DNA from: Solirubrobacteraceae bacterium
GTDB lineage: Bacteria > Actinomycetota > Thermoleophilia > Solirubrobacterales > Solirubrobacteraceae
Reading direction: 5' to 3'
Length of the DNA: 14,614 nucleotides
Assembly: GCA_030151725.1 (NCBI GenBank)
Contig: JASLDD010000305.1
Coordinates: forward strand, 1 to 14,614
This document shows, piece by piece, positions 1-6,484 of this stretch (position 1 is the stretch's first letter; each line of letters opens with the position of its first letter). A model generated the notes under the pieces. The model was not told the DNA's origin. It saw only the letters and a list, made by a program, of their open reading frames with translations, and did not search any database. Made by a program: the position numbers and the translations under genes.

Positions 1-150
1 GATCTGTTCGAGTCGTTCGTCAAGCGCGAGGCCGGCGCCAAGGACTCCGGCGGCCTGTTCGGCGCACACGGTGGCGCCCTCGACCGCCTCGACGCCGTCC
101 TCTTTGCCGCCGTTGTCGGTTATTACATCTGGGCCGCCTACGTCCATTAG
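1..150 (+). CDS. cdsA: Phosphatidate cytidylyltransferase, C-terminal end (partial)
   Basis: The reading frame is open from base 1 and gives the last 49 residues before a TAG at 148-150; the 5' part lies outside the window. The segment has the C-terminal signature of CDP-diglyceride synthetases: a KR-x-AG-x-KDSG block (about residues 8-18), then an HGG-x-LDRLD block and a closing hydrophobic helix ending in YVH. The aspartates in this signature belong to the family's metal/CTP-binding active site. The enzyme converts phosphatidic acid plus CTP to CDP-diacylglycerol in the inner membrane. In many bacteria cdsA sits directly before dxr and rseP; here dxr follows about 3.4 kb later, after an inserted toxin-antitoxin pair and a secreted-protein gene. 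Identification is good despite the short length. Confidence 0.87.
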   Translation, partial: DLFESFVKREAGAKDSGGLFGAHGGALDRLDAVLFAAVVGYYIWAAYVH

Positions 151-164
151 TGGCCAGAATTGGT

Positions 165-174
165 GCTCTAGAGC
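165..174. promoter_or_regulatory. 10-bp perfect palindrome upstream of the toxin-antitoxin pair (possible operator)
   Basis: GCTCTAGAGC is a perfect palindrome lying between the cdsA stop (150) and the antitoxin start (264 or 270). It is followed directly by TATAAG (175-180), which resembles a -10 box, although no convincing -35 element is seen at 16-18 bp. Toxin-antitoxin operons are usually repressed by the antitoxin binding a palindrome in the promoter, so this is a candidate operator. A 10-bp palindrome can arise by chance, so confidence is low. Confidence 0.3.
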
Positions 175-263
175 TATAAGCGAGATGAAGAAGTCCCTCG
201 CATCAGGGTGCGTGCCAAGTGTCGCTCCGTCCGGCAATTGCGGCCGAGGTGTCTATTAGGCTG

Positions 264-956
264 ATGACTATGGACTCTCGCCTTGAACAACGCGCGCTTG
301 TGCCGCGCTACACCGTCAGCGAGGCAGCCGCTCTCGTTGGCCGGCCGCCCGAGACCATTGCGCGCTGGAGCTTCGGCCACGATCGCCGGTACAGAGGGCG
401 TAGGACCACCGATGAACCGCTAATCCAGGCAGATGGCGAACGCGGAGCAGGGAAGCTCGCACTGTCGTTTCTCAACCTCCTTGAGCTTCGCATGCTCTCA
501 GGGTACCGAGACGGAGCCGCGCTCCAGCCGATCAGGCGCGCTCTCGCCTACGTAGGCGCACAGCTCGGCGTCGAACGGCCGCTGATCCATCACGACTTTC
601 ATGTCACCGGTGGCGAGCTCCTTACTCGCTTCGCCGAGATAGACGCCGGAGAAGACCTGCTTGTCAACGCATCACGGGAGGGTCAGCTGACCAGCAGGGC
701 GCTAGCCGAAAGCGTCGCATGGACCGAGCAGATTGACTATGAGGACGAACGCATAGCTCAGCGTTGGTGGTTCCGCACGAGGGATGTACCGGTTCTTGTC
801 GACACGCGCGTTGCGGCGGGCCAACCAATCACAGCCCAAACGGGAGTTGCTGTCGGCGCGATATGGGCGCGTCATCGCGAGGGCTATTCCAAGCGAGCGA
901 TCGAGCGTGACACCGGCGCCACACAACACGAGGTCGACGCAGTCCTTGCGGCGTGA
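264..956 (+). CDS. VapB45-like antitoxin (MerR-type HTH plus DUF433 domain)
   Basis: A 230-residue protein if started at ATG 264. Another ATG at 270 has a weak AGG 9 nt upstream, and an upstream GTG at 219 would add 15 residues; 264/270 puts the DNA-binding domain at a normal distance from the N-terminus. Residues about 16-37 (YTVSEAAALVGRPPETIARW) look like a MerR-type helix-turn-helix. The C-terminal part, about 174-229, resembles a DUF433 domain (VLVDTRVAAGQPI, TGVAVGAI, then a helical stretch ending EVDAVL). HTH plus DUF433, about 230-240 aa, followed by a small PIN-like protein is the arrangement of Mycobacterium VapB45 (Rv2018). The gene overlaps the next by 4 bases (GTGA), as expected for a coupled antitoxin-toxin pair. 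The likely role is to neutralise the toxin and repress its own promoter. The role is inferred from family and context. Confidence 0.75.
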   Translation: MTMDSRLEQRALVPRYTVSEAAALVGRPPETIARWSFGHDRRYRGRRTTDEPLIQADGERGAGKLALSFLNLLELRMLSGYRDGAALQPIRRALAYVGAQLGVERPLIHHDFHVTGGELLTRFAEIDAGEDLLVNASREGQLTSRALAESVAWTEQIDYEDERIAQRWWFRTRDVPVLVDTRVAAGQPITAQTGVAVGAIWARHREGYSKRAIERDTGATQHEVDAVLAA

Positions 957-1381
957 TTGCCGAAATCTACGTCGAGAACAACGTAGGGCGCGAGGTGACG
1001 GAAACTATCAACCGCTTCTCAGAAAGTCACGGCATCTCGGCCGTGTTCCAGCACAACATCCATCCCGAGATGCAGCGGAGCCAAAACGGCGACGAGTGGT
1101 GGATCAAGGACATCGCCGGACGCGGGATGGCGATTCTGACCCAGGACAATCGGATTCTCGGCTTGAAGCAGTTGGCGCAGGGGACAGTGACTGACGAGCG
1201 CCAGGCAATCATCGACAGCCGAGCCCACGTGTTCGCGCTCGGTAAGGCCGACTATTCAATCTGGGACAAGATGCGGTGTGTCGCACGCAGTTGGGAGGTG
1301 ATTCTCCGCTTGCTCTCTGAGCCGGGCCCGCAGGCTGCAACGCTGTTGCTCAGCGAGACGCGCATCGAGAGCTTTGAATGA
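953..1381 (+). CDS. VapC45-like PIN-fold toxin (putative ribonuclease)
   Basis: A 142-residue protein starting at GTG 953 inside the antitoxin's stop codon (GTGA overlap, translational coupling). The first beta strand (IAEIYVENN) begins at once, which supports this start. The layout fits PIN-like VapC45 proteins: an acidic residue in the first strand (E8), an acidic pair D47-E48 in DEWW, and the ILTQDNRIL strand carrying D65. These would form the metal-binding site of an RNase. E8 stands where many relatives have Asp. Size is close to Mycobacterium VapC45 (Rv2019, about 138 aa). PIN toxins cleave specific RNAs, often tRNA or rRNA; the target here cannot be read from sequence. The pair sits between cdsA and dxr, which are usually adjacent, so it is probably an insertion. 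Moderately sure of family, unsure of activity. Confidence 0.72.
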   Translation: MIAEIYVENNVGREVTETINRFSESHGISAVFQHNIHPEMQRSQNGDEWWIKDIAGRGMAILTQDNRILGLKQLAQGTVTDERQAIIDSRAHVFALGKADYSIWDKMRCVARSWEVILRLLSEPGPQAATLLLSETRIESFE

Positions 1382-1644
1382 GCGTCACGCGGTCTGATGT
1401 CCTTGACGCCGGAGAACTGTGCGCGGAGCGCTGCGGCCACGCGGCGAGTGGTTAGCATCGGCATTGAGGCCGATGTCGGGGTTGTGCCATCCGGGTCGCC
1501 TACACGCGATCTTAACCCCAACTGGGGCGCACTTGGGCAACCCTATGTCGCGTGCCTGACCTCAACTGCACTAGACATCAGGACCCCATGCCGTGTAGCG
1601 TTGTCAGCGGACCGAGGGAGTCCACAGCGAGGGAGAGGGAGATC
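1382..1644. other. Intergenic region between toxin and secreted-protein gene
   Basis: No gene can be supported in these 263 bases. A 7-bp perfect inverted repeat (CATCGGC 1456-1462, GCCGATG 1469-1475, 6-nt loop) lies 75 bp after the toxin stop; it has no T-tract, so it is at best a weak terminator. A purine-rich stretch just before 1645 (GAGGGAGAGGGAG) is the ribosome binding site of the next gene. No clear promoter was found. Confidence 0.45.
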
Positions 1645-3498
1645 ATGGACCGAGGGCGCCGGCGTGGGGAAGCGATGAGCAGTCGTGGCAGCGAGCGCGT
1701 GCGCACGCGCCAGGCCACACTCGTGGTGGGGCTCATCGTCGCCGTGCTCGCCTTCACAGCGAGCAGCGCCTCGGCCGTGATCGTCCGCCTCGCCCACGGC
1801 AAGGCCCTCAGCTACCAGCCTCTGCGCGGCGCCGCGACCCCCCTCGACGCGGCCCGTCCGTTCGACGAATTCTTCTCCAACCTCGACTACAACGGCGGCC
1901 CCGTCATGCCATCCAACACCAACTACACCTTCTACTGGCAGCCCTCCGGCGCTCCCGCCTACCCCGCCGAATACCAGTCAGGCGTCAACCAGTACCTCGC
2001 CGATCTCGCCCACGACAGTGGCGGTCATGAAAACGTCGACTCCGTCTCCACCCAGTACAACGACACCGCCGGTGCCTTCGCCGCCTACGAATCGCACTTC
2101 GCCGGCGCAATCGTCGACACAGATCCATATCCCGCCAACGGCTGCACACGCGCCACCATCTGCCTCACCGACGCCCAGTTGCAGGCTGAGCTCTCCAAAT
2201 ACATAACCGGACACAGCCTGCCCCATGACCTCAGCCACGAGTACTTCATGCTCACCCCGCCCGGCGTCGAAGACTGCTTTGAAGCCTCCGGCCGCGAATG
2301 CTCCGCCGGCTCCACAAAACCCGTCTACTGCGCCTACCACGGCAACATTCCCATGGCCGGCGGCGAGATCATCTACGCCAATGACCCCTACGTCACCGGC
2401 AACTCCGGCTGCGACGACGGCAAACATCCCAACAACAAGCCCTCCGACGGCGCCCTCGAGGGCGGTCTCAGCCACGAGCACAACGAGTCCATCACCGACC
2501 CCGAACCCAACAACGCCTGGACTGACATCGGCGGTAGCGGCGGCGAGGTCGGCGACAAGTGCGAGGGCAGCATGGGCACCACGCTCGGCAAAGCCGCCGA
2601 CGGCGCCCCCTACAACCAGGTCATCGATGGCCACTTCTACTGGTATCAGGAGGAGTGGAGCAACCAGGGCAGCCAGTGCCTGCAGCGGTTCACCTTCAAA
2701 GGCGCAGAGCCCACCGCCACCTTCGCCAGCGCCCAAGGCGCAGGCGACAAAGTCAGCTTCGACGCCACCGGCTCCACCGCTCCCGGAGGCGTCTCCCGCT
2801 ACAACTGGCAGTTCAACGACGGACCTGGGCTGAGTTACCCCACCGAGACCACCACACCTACCGTCTCCCACACCTTCCCCGCCACCGGCACCTACGTCGT
2901 GGCGCTCACGGTCTTCGCCGCCGACGGCACCAGCATCGGCACCGCCCGCACCATCACCGTTGGCGCCGTCGCCGCACCCATCGTCACCAAGCTCTCGCCC
3001 AAGACAGGGCCCGCCTCCGGCGGCACCAGCGTGACCATCACCGGTACCGGCTTTACCGGCGCCACCTCCGTCAAGTTCGGCACCACTGCCGCCACCGGTT
3101 TCACCGTCAACTCGGACACCTCCATCACGGCAACCGCGCCCGCCGGCTCCGGCACCGTCGACGCGACCGTCACCACATCCCACGGCACTAGCGGCGTGGT
3201 GGCCGCCGACCGCTTCAAATACGGCGTAGCCACCGTCACTGCCGTGAGCCCCAACACGGGCACCAAAGCAGGCGGCACCTCCGTGACCATCACCGGTAGC
3301 GGCTTTGCCCTCGGCTCCGCCAAATCGTTCCTCTTCGGCAAGGGCACCGCCACCTCCGTCAGCTGCAGCTCCACCACCAGCTGCACCGCCGTCTCGCCCG
3401 CTGCCAGCAAGACCGGCGCAGTCGACGTGCGGGCCGTCATGGGGGGCAAGAAGAGCAAGAAGAGCTCCCCCGCCGACACCTTCACGTACACCGCCTAG
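1645..3498 (+). CDS. Secreted EXORDIUM/Phi_1-like metallopeptidase-like protein with PKD and two IPT/TIG domains
   Basis: A 617-residue exported protein. ATG 1645 is chosen because GAGG ends 7 nt upstream; ATG 1675 (607 aa) is the alternative. The N-terminus is arginine-rich, then a hydrophobic stretch (LVVGLIVAVLAF) and an ASA cleavage site, i.e. a Sec signal peptide. Residues about 50-350 form a domain with SHEHNESITDP (H277, E278, E281, D285) followed by W292, D294 and GGEVGDKC (301-306). The H-E-x-x-E-x-x-T-D-P ... GE-x-GDKC pattern recalls Phi_1/EXORDIUM-related secreted proteins with a metalloprotease-like site. Residues about 353-440 are a PKD-like beta domain; about 443-528 and 530-617 are two IPT/TIG Ig-like repeats, each with a P-x-TG-x-x-x-GGTSVTITG motif. 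Several cysteines suggest disulfides outside the cell. The substrate is unknown. The protein probably acts in the envelope or medium; catalysis is inferred. Confidence 0.72.
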   Translation: MDRGRRRGEAMSSRGSERVRTRQATLVVGLIVAVLAFTASSASAVIVRLAHGKALSYQPLRGAATPLDAARPFDEFFSNLDYNGGPVMPSNTNYTFYWQPSGAPAYPAEYQSGVNQYLADLAHDSGGHENVDSVSTQYNDTAGAFAAYESHFAGAIVDTDPYPANGCTRATICLTDAQLQAELSKYITGHSLPHDLSHEYFMLTPPGVEDCFEASGRECSAGSTKPVYCAYHGNIPMAGGEIIYANDPYVTGNSGCDDGKHPNNKPSDGALEGGLSHEHNESITDPEPNNAWTDIGGSGGEVGDKCEGSMGTTLGKAADGAPYNQVIDGHFYWYQEEWSNQGSQCLQRFTFKGAEPTATFASAQGAGDKVSFDATGSTAPGGVSRYNWQFNDGPGLSYPTETTTPTVSHTFPATGTYVVALTVFAADGTSIGTARTITVGAVAAPIVTKLSPKTGPASGGTSVTITGTGFTGATSVKFGTTAATGFTVNSDTSITATAPAGSGTVDATVTTSHGTSGVVAADRFKYGVATVTAVSPNTGTKAGGTSVTITGSGFALGSAKSFLFGKGTATSVSCSSTTSCTAVSPAASKTGAVDVRAVMGGKKSKKSSPADTFTYTA

Positions 3499-3520
3499 AC
3501 GCGCTCTGCAGCGGGCGAAG

Positions 3521-3535
3521 CGGCTCCGGGAGCCG
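3521..3535. terminator. Short GC hairpin between secreted-protein gene and dxr
   Basis: CGGCTC (3521-3526) and GAGCCG (3530-3535) form a 6-bp perfect stem with a 3-nt loop, 22 bp after the stop of the secreted-protein gene. The following bases are C-rich with only scattered T, so this is a weak intrinsic terminator at best. It could also be an mRNA-end structure. Confidence 0.3.
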
Positions 3536-3554
3536 GGCCCTCTCGTCGCGCACG

Positions 3555-3560
3555 TATCAT
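3555..3560 (+). promoter_or_regulatory. Putative -10 box of dxr (leaderless start)
   Basis: TATCAT fits TANNNT and ends 7 bases before the dxr ATG at 3568. Transcription from such a box would begin at or next to the A of ATG, giving a leaderless mRNA. This agrees with the absence of a Shine-Dalgarno site before dxr. No good -35 element is visible. Leaderless starts are common in actinobacteria. Confidence 0.45.
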
Positions 3561-3567
3561 CGCCTCC

Positions 3568-4716
3568 ATGAAGCGCCTGCTGATCCTCGGCTCCACCGGC
3601 TCCATCGGCACGCAGGCACTCGACGTATGCGCGCGCAGCGACGAGCTCGAAATCGTCGGGCTCTCGGCTGAGAGCTCTTGGGAGCCTCTGATCGAGCAGG
3701 CCCGCACCACAGGCGTCCAGTTCATCGCCCTCGCCGACCGCGATGCCGCGGCGCGCGCCGGGGAGGCGTGGACCGATGGGCGCGTCTTCGGCGGTCCCGA
3801 GGGGCTCGTGCGACTGGTCGTCGAGACCCAGGCAGACCTCGTACTCAACTCGCTTGTCGGCTCCGCCGGCCTTGGGCCCACAGTGGCCGCGCTCGGGGAG
3901 GGCATCGACCTGGCGCTCGCCAACAAGGAGTCCCTTGTCGTCGGCGGGGAGCTCGTCACCGCCCTCGCCGAGGCCACCGGCGCCAAGATCGTGCCCATCG
4001 ACTCCGAGCACACCGCCCTTCACCAACTGCTCGCCCGCCGGCCCCTCGGCGAGGTCGAGCGGCTCACCATCACCGCCAGCGGCGGGCCCTTTCGCGGGCG
4101 CTCGCGCGAGGAGCTCCAGGACGTCACCGTCGAGCAGGCCCTCGCGCACCCCACATGGGCGATGGGCGGCAAGATCACCATCGACTCCGCCACCCTCATG
4201 AACAAGGGTCTCGAGGTCATGGAGGCCCACCACCTGTTCGGGACCCCATATGAGCGCATCGACGTCGTCGTGCACCCCCAGTCGCTCGTCCACGGCTTGG
4301 TGGCGCTGGCCGACGGCGCCATGCTCGCCCATCTCGGCCCCCCTGACATGCGCATCGCCATCTCCTATGCGCTGCACGGCGGCGAAAGCGCTCCGCTTCC
4401 CATCGAGCCGCTCGACCTCGCGGCCGTCGGCTCGCTGACCTTCGAACCGGTCGACCTCGATGCCTTTCCCTGCCTGCGCCTCGCACGACAAGCCGCCAAA
4501 GAGGGCGGCACCGCTCCCTGTGTGCTCAACGCCGCCAACGAGATCGCCGTCCACGCCTTCCTGCAAGGGCGCCTGCGCTTCCTCGAGATCCCCGCCGTGA
4601 TCGAGCAGACGCTCAACGAGCTGGCCAGCGAGCCCGTCATCTCATTCGAGTCGCTCTATGAGGCCGACCGCCACGCTCGTGCACTTGCCGGTCAGTCCGT
4701 CGCCGCGCTCAGCTGA
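3568..4716 (+). CDS. dxr: 1-deoxy-D-xylulose 5-phosphate reductoisomerase
   Basis: Dxr converts 1-deoxy-D-xylulose 5-phosphate to 2-C-methyl-D-erythritol 4-phosphate with NADPH and a divalent metal, the first committed step of the MEP isoprenoid pathway, in the cytoplasm. The 382-residue protein is full length for the family. All landmarks are present: the NADPH-binding GSTGSIG at 8-14, ALANKESLV in the middle, DSEH with D145 and E147, TASGGPF at 169-175, HPTWAMGGKITIDSATLMNKGLEVME (H194, N212, K213, E216, E219), HPQSLVHG and NAANEIAVHAFL near the C-terminus. D145, E147 and E216 are the metal ligands by correspondence with characterised enzymes. ATG 3568 lies 6 residues before the glycine-rich loop, as usual. 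rseP follows after 58 bp and ispG, from the same pathway, is further downstream. Certain. Confidence 0.97.
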   Translation: MKRLLILGSTGSIGTQALDVCARSDELEIVGLSAESSWEPLIEQARTTGVQFIALADRDAAARAGEAWTDGRVFGGPEGLVRLVVETQADLVLNSLVGSAGLGPTVAALGEGIDLALANKESLVVGGELVTALAEATGAKIVPIDSEHTALHQLLARRPLGEVERLTITASGGPFRGRSREELQDVTVEQALAHPTWAMGGKITIDSATLMNKGLEVMEAHHLFGTPYERIDVVVHPQSLVHGLVALADGAMLAHLGPPDMRIAISYALHGGESAPLPIEPLDLAAVGSLTFEPVDLDAFPCLRLARQAAKEGGTAPCVLNAANEIAVHAFLQGRLRFLEIPAVIEQTLNELASEPVISFESLYEADRHARALAGQSVAALS

Positions 4717-4774
4717 GCGGTCGCTGGAGCCGATGCCCGGCGAGGAATGATGGGCAGCCTGCCACACTGAGCCC

Positions 4775-5881
4775 GTGAGCTGGGTACTGACACTGCTGGG
4801 CATCGTCGTGCTGATCGTGCTGCACGAGCTCGGCCATTTCACCGTCGCCAAGGCCGTCGGAATGCGTGTCGAGCGCTTCTCGCTGTTCTTCCCGCCCACG
4901 CTGCTGCGGGTCAAACGGGGGGAGACCGAGTACGCCATCGGCGCCATCCCCGCGGGTGGCTACGTGAAGATCACCGGCATGAACCCCGAAGAGCTCAAAG
5001 ACCTCGACCCAGAGGTCACCAAGCGCGCCTACTACAGCCAGCCGCCATGGAAGCGCATCGCCGTCATCCTCGCCGGCCCCGGCGTCAACATCGCGATCGC
5101 CTTCATTTTGTTCTGGGCGGTGCTCTACAGCGGCAACCTCAACGGCGCCATCGCCCTCGGCAACCTCGACCCTGCCGTCAAGACCTTGACCCCCAGCACC
5201 TCCATCCTCGAGGTCGAAAAGACGGCCCCCGCCGGTGGCGTGCTGAAGGTCGGCGACCGCATCCTCGCCGTCGACGGCAAGAGCGCCCACATCGAATCAG
5301 CGCGCGCCGCCATTGACTCGCACCGCTGCTCAGGCGCCCTCACCGAGGGCTGCCGTGCTGCCAAGCCCGTGCAGATGACCGTGCGCCGCGGCGGGCGCAA
5401 TTTGACCTTCTCGATCTACCCCCGCTACAACACCGAAGCCAAACGCATGCAAATCGGCTTTGGCTTCGGTTCCGCCAAGTCCTTCGGCGTATTCGCCGCC
5501 GCCGGCGGGGCGCTCAGCGAGATGTGGCACACGACCACCCAGACCATCACAGGCTTCGGCCGGGCGCTCACCAGCTCCAAAGTCCGCCACCAGGTCTCGA
5601 GCATCGTCGGCATCACCCAGGACGCCCACGAAACCGTCGTCGCAGGCGCCGGCTATGCGCTCGTGTTCCTGGGCTTCCTGTCGCTGATCCTCGCCGTCAT
5701 CAACCTCTTCCCCTTCCTTCCCTTGGACGGGGGCCACGTGCTGTGGTCGCTCGCGGAGAAGCTCCGCGGCAAGCGCATCTCTTTGCTTGCCATGTACCGC
5801 TTCAGCTCCGTCGGCATCCTGCTGCTGCTGTTCCTCGTCATCAACGGCGTCAGCAACGACATCAGCCGCCTGGCCGGCTGA
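4775..5881 (+). CDS. rseP: RseP-type site-2 protease (RIP zinc metalloprotease)
   Basis: A 368-residue integral membrane zinc protease of family M50. GTG 4775 is the start: the first TM segment begins at once and carries the zinc-binding HELGH (H17, E18, H21), the usual position. Next come GAIPAGGYVKITGM, a family-typical membrane-associated stretch, a second TM segment (about 94-113), one PDZ domain (about 130-215, with APAGGVLKVGDRILAVDG), and C-terminal TM segments carrying N310 and PLDGGH (316-321), whose D318 is the third zinc ligand. A last TM segment ends the protein. Such enzymes cut transmembrane anti-sigma factors or signal-peptide remnants within the membrane; the substrate here is not shown. 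The dxr-rseP-ispG order is widely conserved. The 3' end overlaps the convergent methyltransferase gene by 20 bp. No clear Shine-Dalgarno site precedes GTG. Confidence 0.95.
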   Translation: MSWVLTLLGIVVLIVLHELGHFTVAKAVGMRVERFSLFFPPTLLRVKRGETEYAIGAIPAGGYVKITGMNPEELKDLDPEVTKRAYYSQPPWKRIAVILAGPGVNIAIAFILFWAVLYSGNLNGAIALGNLDPAVKTLTPSTSILEVEKTAPAGGVLKVGDRILAVDGKSAHIESARAAIDSHRCSGALTEGCRAAKPVQMTVRRGGRNLTFSIYPRYNTEAKRMQIGFGFGSAKSFGVFAAAGGALSEMWHTTTQTITGFGRALTSSKVRHQVSSIVGITQDAHETVVAGAGYALVFLGFLSLILAVINLFPFLPLDGGHVLWSLAEKLRGKRISLLAMYRFSSVGILLLLFLVINGVSNDISRLAG

Positions 5882-6470
5882 CACACACCCAGCTCTTGAC
5901 CAACGGCCCAAAGCGCTCCGGTAGCGCCGGCCCGAACAGCGCTTCCATCTCCCTGCGCCTCAGCAACGAGATCTCCTCCCAGCCGCCCGCCGCGCCCATG
6001 CGCCAGTAGCGCCTGCGGATTGCCGGTGGGAGCCAGTGGGCGAACGGCAGCAGCGCATGTGGCTCAAGCGGGAATGAGAACGCCGGCGTCTGCACGAAGA
6101 TGGACTGGCCCACGCGGCGGATCTCCTTTGCGAAGGCGGCGCGCCGGACCGGCGGCACGTGCTCGATCACGCTCGAGCAGTACACCAGGTCGAACTCCTT
6201 GTCCGCGAACGGCAGCCCCGCGGCCGCATCCGCCTGGGCGAATGGGCCGGGATAGTTCGGCCTCGGCGCCAGGTCCACTCCTGTGATGTCGAGCTCGGGC
6301 TCGAGCGCGCGCAGGCCGAGGCTTCCGCAGCCCACATCCAGCACCTTCGCGCCCCGGGGCAACTGGGTGAGCGCGAAGAAGCGCTCGTGCCTGCGGGCGC
6401 GCGCACGCGCGGCAAACGGCCCTGCGAGCCGTGCCAGCGGACCACGGGCGGTGGCATAGACCTCGGCCAT
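5862..6470 (-). CDS. Class I SAM-dependent methyltransferase (Methyltransf_11-like)
   Basis: A 202-residue cytoplasmic protein with a Rossmann-type SAM-binding core. Motif I is VLDVGCGS (43-50), the acidic end of strand 2 is GVDLAP (64-69), and a DLVYCSSVIEHVP segment marks strand 4 and motif post-II. A later QTPAFSFPLEPH...PFAHWLPP stretch resembles methyltransferases that often lie near cell-envelope or glycan genes. The methyl acceptor cannot be told. The gene is inserted, on the opposite strand, between rseP and ispG: its stop overlaps the end of rseP by 20 bp, and its ATG is separated from the ispG ATG by 13 bp. It has no Shine-Dalgarno site and its promoter would overlap the ispG start. 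The fold is confident, the function unknown. Confidence 0.83.
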   Translation of the reverse strand: MAEVYATARGPLARLAGPFAARARARRHERFFALTQLPRGAKVLDVGCGSLGLRALEPELDITGVDLAPRPNYPGPFAQADAAAGLPFADKEFDLVYCSSVIEHVPPVRRAAFAKEIRRVGQSIFVQTPAFSFPLEPHALLPFAHWLPPAIRRRYWRMGAAGGWEEISLLRRREMEALFGPALPERFGPLVKSWVCVSRPGG

Positions 6471-6471
6471 C

Positions 6472-6477
6472 TAGAAT
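6472..6477 (+). promoter_or_regulatory. Putative -10 box of ispG (leaderless start)
   Basis: TAGAAT matches TANNNT and ends 6 bases before the ispG ATG at 6484. Only 13 bp separate ispG from the divergent methyltransferase start, so an ordinary 5' UTR with a ribosome binding site is impossible. A transcript beginning at or beside the ATG is the simplest reading. No clear -35 hexamer is seen; any upstream promoter part lies inside the methyltransferase coding region. Confidence 0.5.
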
Positions 6478-6478
6478 C

Positions 6479-6484
6479 AGCCTA
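6479..6484 (-). promoter_or_regulatory. Putative -10 box of the divergent methyltransferase gene
   Basis: On the minus strand these bases read TAGGCT, a TANNNT match that ends 8 bases before the methyltransferase ATG (6470). Its first base pair coincides with the A of the ispG start codon. With the ispG box at 6472-6477 this would make two back-to-back leaderless promoters sharing about 13 bp. The match is short and could be chance. Confidence 0.35.

Noticed and set aside
1397..1678. Small plus-strand open frame after the toxin (93 codons from an ATG)
   Set aside because: No recognisable domain or ribosome binding site, and it runs into the start of the secreted-protein gene in another frame.
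1978..4566. Very long open frame on the minus strand (862 codons) opposite the secreted-protein gene and dxr
   Set aside because: Its translation is Gly/Ala/Val/Asp-rich with no domain, and it lies antisense to two clear genes; long antisense frames are expected at this GC content.
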